Source of the DNA: Haloferax massiliensis
GTDB taxonomy: Archaea > Halobacteriota > Halobacteria > Halobacteriales > Haloferacaceae
Direction: 5' to 3'
NCBI RefSeq assembly: GCF_001368915.1
Contig: NZ_CSTE01000003.1
Coordinates: 330,653-394,652 of the forward strand
Length of the DNA: 64,000 nt
Each line of letters begins with the position of its first letter. Positions within the stretch are counted from its first letter, which is position 1. This document shows, piece by piece, positions 60,140-64,000 of this stretch. The notes under the pieces were generated by a model that saw nothing but the letters and a program-made list of their open reading frames with translations, searched no databases and was not told where the DNA came from. The position numbers and the translations under genes were made by a program.

Positions 60140-61096
60140 TCAGTCGAATATCTCGCGGCGCTCGGACGCCGAGAGTTCGGCGTGAATCGCGTTCGGCGAG
60201 CAGTGTTCGCACTCGCGGGCGGGGTTGGTGCTCTGCTCGAAGGTCCAAAGCGGCCACCCGAAGAGGAAAAACGCCTCCATCTGGTGGCGCTCGATGATGG
60301 CCTCGGCGGGCTTGCCGCAGTTCGGGCACCACTCGTCGCCGTCGGCCGGCTCTTGGAACGTCACCTTCCGACGGCCGAATCCGGCGTTCGAGTAGGCCTC
60401 GCTTCTGGACATCTCGACGAGGTCCTCGGCGGGGTACGGGTCGGCGTCGACCGCGTTGTCGAAGCCGGTGTCGGTCTCGACGCTCGACGCGAGGTACGGG
60501 CCGACGCTGACGGTGTTGTCGTAGCCGACGAAGTGAACCGAGACCGCCGCGCCCCGACCCTCGACTCGCACCTCGTGGCCGTGGCCGACGAGGTAGAGTT
60601 CCACGTCGGAGCTGACTTTCGTGAGGTCGATGTCGTGGGCCATGCCGACCGCGTAGACGCCGGTGTCGGGGTCGGTCGCGCTCCCCGACTGCTGCCAGCC
60701 GAAGGTGGAGACGTCGTAGTCGTCGGGGGCGGCGGCGGGCGTCGCGTCGCCCGCGTAGACGTTCTCCGCGCCGGGCGCGGAGACCGCGCCGTCGGCGGCG
60801 TCGGCCGCGATGAACACGTCTTCGGCGTCGTCGAGGCGCACGTCGCCGTCGACCGACTGGACGTAGCCGTCTTCGAGACTGCCGCGGATTTCGGTCTCGA
60901 CGGCCGCGTCGCCGACGGCCGCGTCGTCGCTCACCGGGGCGTGGGTGAAGACGTACTCGGCGTTCTGCACGGTGAGGTCGCCGGCGACGCTCGCGCCGCC
61001 GACGAACACGTCCGCGGGGGCGCGGAGTTCGACCGGGGGTCGTTCGGAGCCGTTGAGCGTCACGTCGCCGTCGTAGGTGGAAGCGTTTCGGGTCAT
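60140..61096 (-). CDS. Beta-helix-like protein with C-terminal zinc ribbon, unknown
   Basis: A 318-residue protein of unknown function. Residues 1-200 are dominated by short V/A/D repeats (A-P-A-D-V-F-V-G-G, V-Q-N-A-E-Y-V-F, V-R-L-D-D-A-E-D-V-F-I) that suggest a stacked beta-solenoid. A conserved-looking segment V-E-L-Y-L-V-G-H-G-H-E-V follows. The C-terminus has C-P-N-C-G and, about 45 residues later, C-E-H-C, a zinc ribbon. It lies between the pentapeptide channel and the genes at 61119 and 61655, all on the minus strand. Confidence 0.68.
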   Translation of the reverse strand: MTRNASTYDGDVTLNGSERPPVELRAPADVFVGGASVAGDLTVQNAEYVFTHAPVSDDAAVGDAAVETEIRGSLEDGYVQSVDGDVRLDDAEDVFIAADAADGAVSAPGAENVYAGDATPAAAPDDYDVSTFGWQQSGSATDPDTGVYAVGMAHDIDLTKVSSDVELYLVGHGHEVRVEGRGAAVSVHFVGYDNTVSVGPYLASSVETDTGFDNAVDADPYPAEDLVEMSRSEAYSNAGFGRRKVTFQEPADGDEWCPNCGKPAEAIIERHQMEAFFLFGWPLWTFEQSTNPARECEHCSPNAIHAELSASERREIFD

Positions 61097-61118
61097 CGGT
61101 GGGTCTGTCGTTCGGGAG

Positions 61119-61649
61119 TTATCGCTGAGCCGCTCGTCTGGGAGTCATCGTCGTCTCGGTGTACAGCGCGAGGTCGTACTCCGGGTAGGTGTGGTACGTC
61201 TCGTAGCCGCCGTCTGCGACGCGGATGGTGGTCCACGCCTCCGGTTCGAACCGATAGGCGACCGTCGCCGTCTCCGGGCCGGGGAAGGCGTCGAGCGGCC
61301 GCCCCTCGACGACCGTCCGGGCGTCGAGTCGGTCGCTCTCGAAGCGGAACTCGCGTTCCGCGCCGGCCGAAAGCGGCGTCTCGTGGGTTCGCTCGTGCGG
61401 CAGCGGCTCGCACGAACACAGCTCGTGGAAGTCGAGCGCCGGCAGGCCGACGTAGTGGGACGAACCGATGACGGTGAGCACCGCCGGTTCTCCCGCGAGC
61501 GTCGCCGGGGCGACCGTCTTCACGTCGACGGTCGTCAGGTCGGGGACGTCGGCGCTGTAGCCGAAGTACAGCTCCGTCGGTGTCTCGGCCGACTGCGATG
61601 GGTCGGAGCCGGCGGGCGGTTCGGTCGTCGGGTGTGAGTGGGAAGGCAT
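61119..61649 (-). CDS. Conserved small protein next to the polyamine synthase, unknown
   Basis: A 176-residue cytoplasmic beta-rich protein. Visible pattern: E-L-Y-F-G-Y-S, G-S-S-H-Y-V-G-L-P-A-L-D-F-H-E-L and V-A-Y-R-F-E-P-E-A-W-T-T. It resembles the short DUF2617-type partner that accompanies spermidine-synthase-like genes in other prokaryotes, but I cannot confirm that. It starts 5 bases after the polyamine-synthase stop and precedes the next gene by 22 bases, so all three are one transcript. Confidence 0.62.
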   Translation of the reverse strand: MPSHSHPTTEPPAGSDPSQSAETPTELYFGYSADVPDLTTVDVKTVAPATLAGEPAVLTVIGSSHYVGLPALDFHELCSCEPLPHERTHETPLSAGAEREFRFESDRLDARTVVEGRPLDAFPGPETATVAYRFEPEAWTTIRVADGGYETYHTYPEYDLALYTETTMTPRRAAQR

Positions 61650-61654
61650 AGTGG

Positions 61655-63490
61655 TCAGGTGTCGACGAGGATGTCGTAGTTCGGGTGGAAAATGGAGTTC
61701 TCGCGGACGCCGCGGTAGTGCGGGACCGCGTGCCACTCGACGGAGCCGTAGTGCTCCTCGCGGGCGCGGACGTACTCGGTCGCGCCGTCGCCGGTCAACC
61801 GGGGGCGCTCGCCGGGCGCGAGCACGTAGAACTGCTCGACGCGCTCGGTCTCGCCGTCGTCGTCGAGGTCCTCGCGCACCCAGTAGGACAGCTCTCGGGT
61901 GAAGCCCGCGGCACCGACGGTGTTGACGAACGCCTTGTGGTGTTCGGGGTAGGCGTCGGGCGAGTAGCCCCACGTCACCGCGACGCCGTCCTCGGAGAGA
62001 TGCGTCCGGACGGAGCGGTAGAACTCCGTCGAGTAGAGCGTGAGCAGGTCGTCGTCGGTCGCGCCGGGAATGTCGAGCAACACGAGGTCGTACGTCTCGT
62101 TCGTCTCCTGGAGGTAGCGGTAGCCGTCGGCGACCGTCGTGTTCAGCCGGTCGTACTCGTAGGCGTCGTCGTGCCAGCGGCGGAAGAACGGGTCCGTCTT
62201 CGCGTCGCGCATGAACTCGCCGTCGAGGTCGACGTGGTCGACGGTGACGCCGTACTCCCGCAGGTGGTCGATGGCGATCCAGTCGCCGCCGCCGACGACG
62301 AGCACCTTCGTCTCGGGGCCGGGTTCGACGAGCGACATCGGCACGTCGACCAACCCCCGATGGTAGCTGTCGGCCCAGCTCTCGCAGAGTTGGACGGCCG
62401 CGCCGAGGCGGAGACACTGCTCGGTTCGCCCGTCGAAGTACGGGTTCGGACCGGTACCGGTCCACGTGCGGTCGTACCGGATGACGTGCTGGTAGGCGGT
62501 CGTCTCTTGGGAGGTGACCGTCGCGCGCATCGCGCCCGGCGAGTACTCGTTTTCGATCTGCTGTTCGAGATAGAGCTGTGACAGTCGCTCGTCGGCGACG
62601 TCGTGTTTGGCGACGACGCCCGCGTAGGTCGCCGTCAGGAGCAGGCAGACGACGAGAAGCGTCTTCGAGACGCGAGCGGCCGAGAGCGAGCGGTCGGCTC
62701 GCGCGCTGGCGGTCGCGTTCCCGTCGGGTGCGGCGCTGGCGGACGGAGCGGGACTTGCTGACGACGCGTCGCCGCCGAGGGGCCACCACGACCAGTCGCC
62801 GAAGTGGGCGACGAAGACGAGCGCGGCGACCCCGTTGAGGAGCGCCAGCACGAATATCGTCGGGATGAGGCCGAGGCCCGGGTAGAGGACGCGGGCGTAG
62901 ACGACGGCACCGGCGAGGCCGCCGACGTAGTCCATCGCGAGGATGACCGAGAGCCCGCTTCTGCGGCCCTCGGTCCGCTCGACGGTCCAGAGGGTTCCGA
63001 TGGCGGCCACGACGAAATCGTGGATTCGGGTTCCGGCGTCCCGGAGCAACGAGGGCGTCGCCGACCCGTCGTCGTCGAGTTCGTCGAACATGCGGGTCAA
63101 AAGCGGGAGTTCGAACCCGGAGAGGAACCCGACGACGACGACCGGCAGGCGGGCGACGGTCCAGACGAGTTCCGCGGGCACGGCCTGCGGGATGCGGACG
63201 CTGTTGAGACCGACGATGAGCAGGAAGCCCGCGGGCGCGGCCGCGGCCAAGAGCACCTCGGTTCGGAAGAAGTTCCCGCCGAGGGTCGCGCCGTCGAGGT
63301 CGTCTGAGAGCGCCGCGCCGATGCCGAGGCTGAAGAAGTACAGGCCGACCGTGATGACGTACTGGGTCACCGTCCCGCCGTACATCACCGTCAACAGCTC
63401 CGAGTAGACGAACTCGTAGGCGAAGCTACAGAACGACACCACGAAGGTGAGCGTCAGGAGCGTCGCCGTGTCGGTTCGTGTGTCAGACAT
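61655..63490 (-). CDS. Membrane-fused spermidine-synthase-like protein
   Basis: A 611-residue protein. Residues 1-290 contain about seven hydrophobic helices (starting T-L-L-T-L-T-F-V-V-S-F). Residues about 330-560 are a polyamine-synthase/class-I methyltransferase-type domain with V-L-V-V-G-G-G-D-W near 403, V-D-H-V-D-L-D-G-E near 420, and L-L-D-I-P-G-A-T-D-D-D-L-L-T-L-Y-S-T-E-F-Y near 490. The canonical G-G-G-D-G has Trp in its last position and the substrate-site D-S-T-D-P is altered, so it may not make spermidine. Membrane-fused homologues are common in bacteria near short companion genes, as here. Confidence 0.82.
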   Translation of the reverse strand: MSDTRTDTATLLTLTFVVSFCSFAYEFVYSELLTVMYGGTVTQYVITVGLYFFSLGIGAALSDDLDGATLGGNFFRTEVLLAAAAPAGFLLIVGLNSVRIPQAVPAELVWTVARLPVVVVGFLSGFELPLLTRMFDELDDDGSATPSLLRDAGTRIHDFVVAAIGTLWTVERTEGRRSGLSVILAMDYVGGLAGAVVYARVLYPGLGLIPTIFVLALLNGVAALVFVAHFGDWSWWPLGGDASSASPAPSASAAPDGNATASARADRSLSAARVSKTLLVVCLLLTATYAGVVAKHDVADERLSQLYLEQQIENEYSPGAMRATVTSQETTAYQHVIRYDRTWTGTGPNPYFDGRTEQCLRLGAAVQLCESWADSYHRGLVDVPMSLVEPGPETKVLVVGGGDWIAIDHLREYGVTVDHVDLDGEFMRDAKTDPFFRRWHDDAYEYDRLNTTVADGYRYLQETNETYDLVLLDIPGATDDDLLTLYSTEFYRSVRTHLSEDGVAVTWGYSPDAYPEHHKAFVNTVGAAGFTRELSYWVREDLDDDGETERVEQFYVLAPGERPRLTGDGATEYVRAREEHYGSVEWHAVPHYRGVRENSIFHPNYDILVDT

Positions 63491-63565
63491 CGATAGAGAG
63501 CGAATCGGTCGCGGCGGACGCGGCGGTGTCGCCGTCGCGGCCGCCGCCGTCGTCGTTCGTCCCGC

Positions 63566-64000
63566 TCAGATGCGCGGGGAGACTTTCCACTCTTCCTCGA
63601 TGGAGTACCCCGCGTCGCCGATGCCGTCGGTGACTTCGAGGTCGTAACACTCCCAGCGGAAGTCGTGGTTCACGTCGTCGCCGACGACGTGCGCGCCGAC
63701 GCGGTACCAGCCGTCCTGTCCGAGCTGGCTGTCGTCGTCGATGTCGTACTCGACGGTGTCGTTCGGGTCCTGAATCTCGCGGTCCCACGGCACCGGGCCG
63801 GCGTCGGGCGCGTCGTCACGCATCGCCGCGGTCGACCCGAGGTAGGCGACGCCGAGCGCGGCGACGCCGACCGGGAACCGGCTCACTTTCCCGGCGTTGT
63901 TCTCGTACCAGTCGTCGGCGTAGTCGCCGCCGTGGTACCACGCGTGGCCGTGGACCGTCCGCGGGGCGGAGGCGTAGCCGCCCGTGCCGCGGCCGGTCGC
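63566..64000 (-). CDS. Small exported or membrane-associated protein, 5' end outside window
   Basis: The last 144 codons of a gene that enters from the right edge. The reading frame stays open from 63566 to 64000 on the minus strand and starts beyond the window, so the in-frame GTG at 63886 is probably internal. The visible part has a Tyr/Gly/His-rich section, a hydrophobic segment (V-G-V-A-A-L-G-V-A-Y-L) and a C-terminal domain with W-Y-R-V-G-A-H-V-V and F-R-W-E-C-Y-D-L-E-V. Companion of the polyamine-synthase-like gene 75 bases downstream; family not recognised. Confidence 0.6.
   Translation of the reverse strand, partial: ATGRGTGGYASAPRTVHGHAWYHGGDYADDWYENNAGKVSRFPVGVAALGVAYLGSTAAMRDDAPDAGPVPWDREIQDPNDTVEYDIDDDSQLGQDGWYRVGAHVVGDDVNHDFRWECYDLEVTDGIGDAGYSIEEEWKVSPRI

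Noticed and set aside
57620..61471. Very long rightward open frame (about 1,090 codons) opposite the channel and polyamine genes
   Set aside because: It is the opposite-strand shadow of real genes in GC-rich DNA; its translation is Val/Arg/Glu-rich repeats without domains.
1..64000. tRNA, rRNA, CRISPR array, insertion sequence or plasmid origin
   Set aside because: I looked for T-loop sequences, regularly spaced repeats, transposase motifs and origin repeats with replication genes, and saw none. An alignment-based search could still find short RNAs.

Overview
The window reads as DNA from a halophilic archaeon (class Halobacteria, probably Haloferax-like; the genus is inferred from gene style, not from a marker). 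It is GC-rich, its proteins are strongly acidic, exported proteins use twin-arginine signals and haloarchaeal lipoboxes, and it carries archaeal TFB, SUI1 and HTH-10 regulators and an F420-type LLM oxidoreductase. No tRNA, rRNA, CRISPR array or insertion sequence was seen.

Layout. (1) 0.1-6.5 kb: a Tat lipoprotein, a calcium-repeat membrane protein with a cytoplasmic winged helix, then an HTH-10 regulator, a SUI1-type initiation factor, a TFB without zinc-ribbon cysteines and a small membrane protein. The last four all have the same TGG-N6-CCA palindrome 43-53 nt upstream of their starts. (2) 6.5-7.6 kb: two overlapping contractile tail-tube (gp19-type) genes with no other phage genes nearby. 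(3) 7.8-11.9 kb: a metal-resistance cluster made of a frameshifted CopB-type P-type ATPase, a membrane-anchored winged-helix regulator with a Met-rich external loop, and two small exported or membrane proteins. (4) bioB at 12-13.1 kb. (5) 13.3-57.6 kb: a large sugar/pectin accessory region. It holds a CUT1 sugar ABC transporter, an IclR regulator, five Gfo/Idh/MocA oxidoreductases, two exported pectate-lyase-like proteins, a cytoplasmic GH28, an acyl esterase, a GH4, a Dpp/Opp-type transporter with fused permeases, an MFS carrier, two ThuA proteins, two enolase-superfamily dehydratases, a DapA-family aldolase, a LarA-like protein, a CBM9-like protein and a 649-residue protein that I cannot assign. 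(6) 57.6-64 kb: a minus-strand group with a pentapeptide-repeat/ion-channel fusion, a membrane-fused spermidine-synthase-like enzyme and companion proteins of unknown function, running off the right edge.

How it may work together. In region 5, secreted lyases cut pectic polymer outside the cell, the two ABC systems import oligosaccharides, GH28, GH4 and the esterase finish depolymerisation in the cytoplasm, and oxidoreductases, dehydratases and the aldolase feed uronic and deoxy sugars into a non-phosphorylated acid pathway. Two recurring intergenic palindromes, box B (GTTC-N9-GAAC, ten copies) and box A (TTACA-N10-TGTAA type, three good copies), mark iclR, a lyase/oxidoreductase divergent region, the esterase and ThuA loci, and point to a shared regulon. 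The substrate and the regulator-site pairing are inferences.
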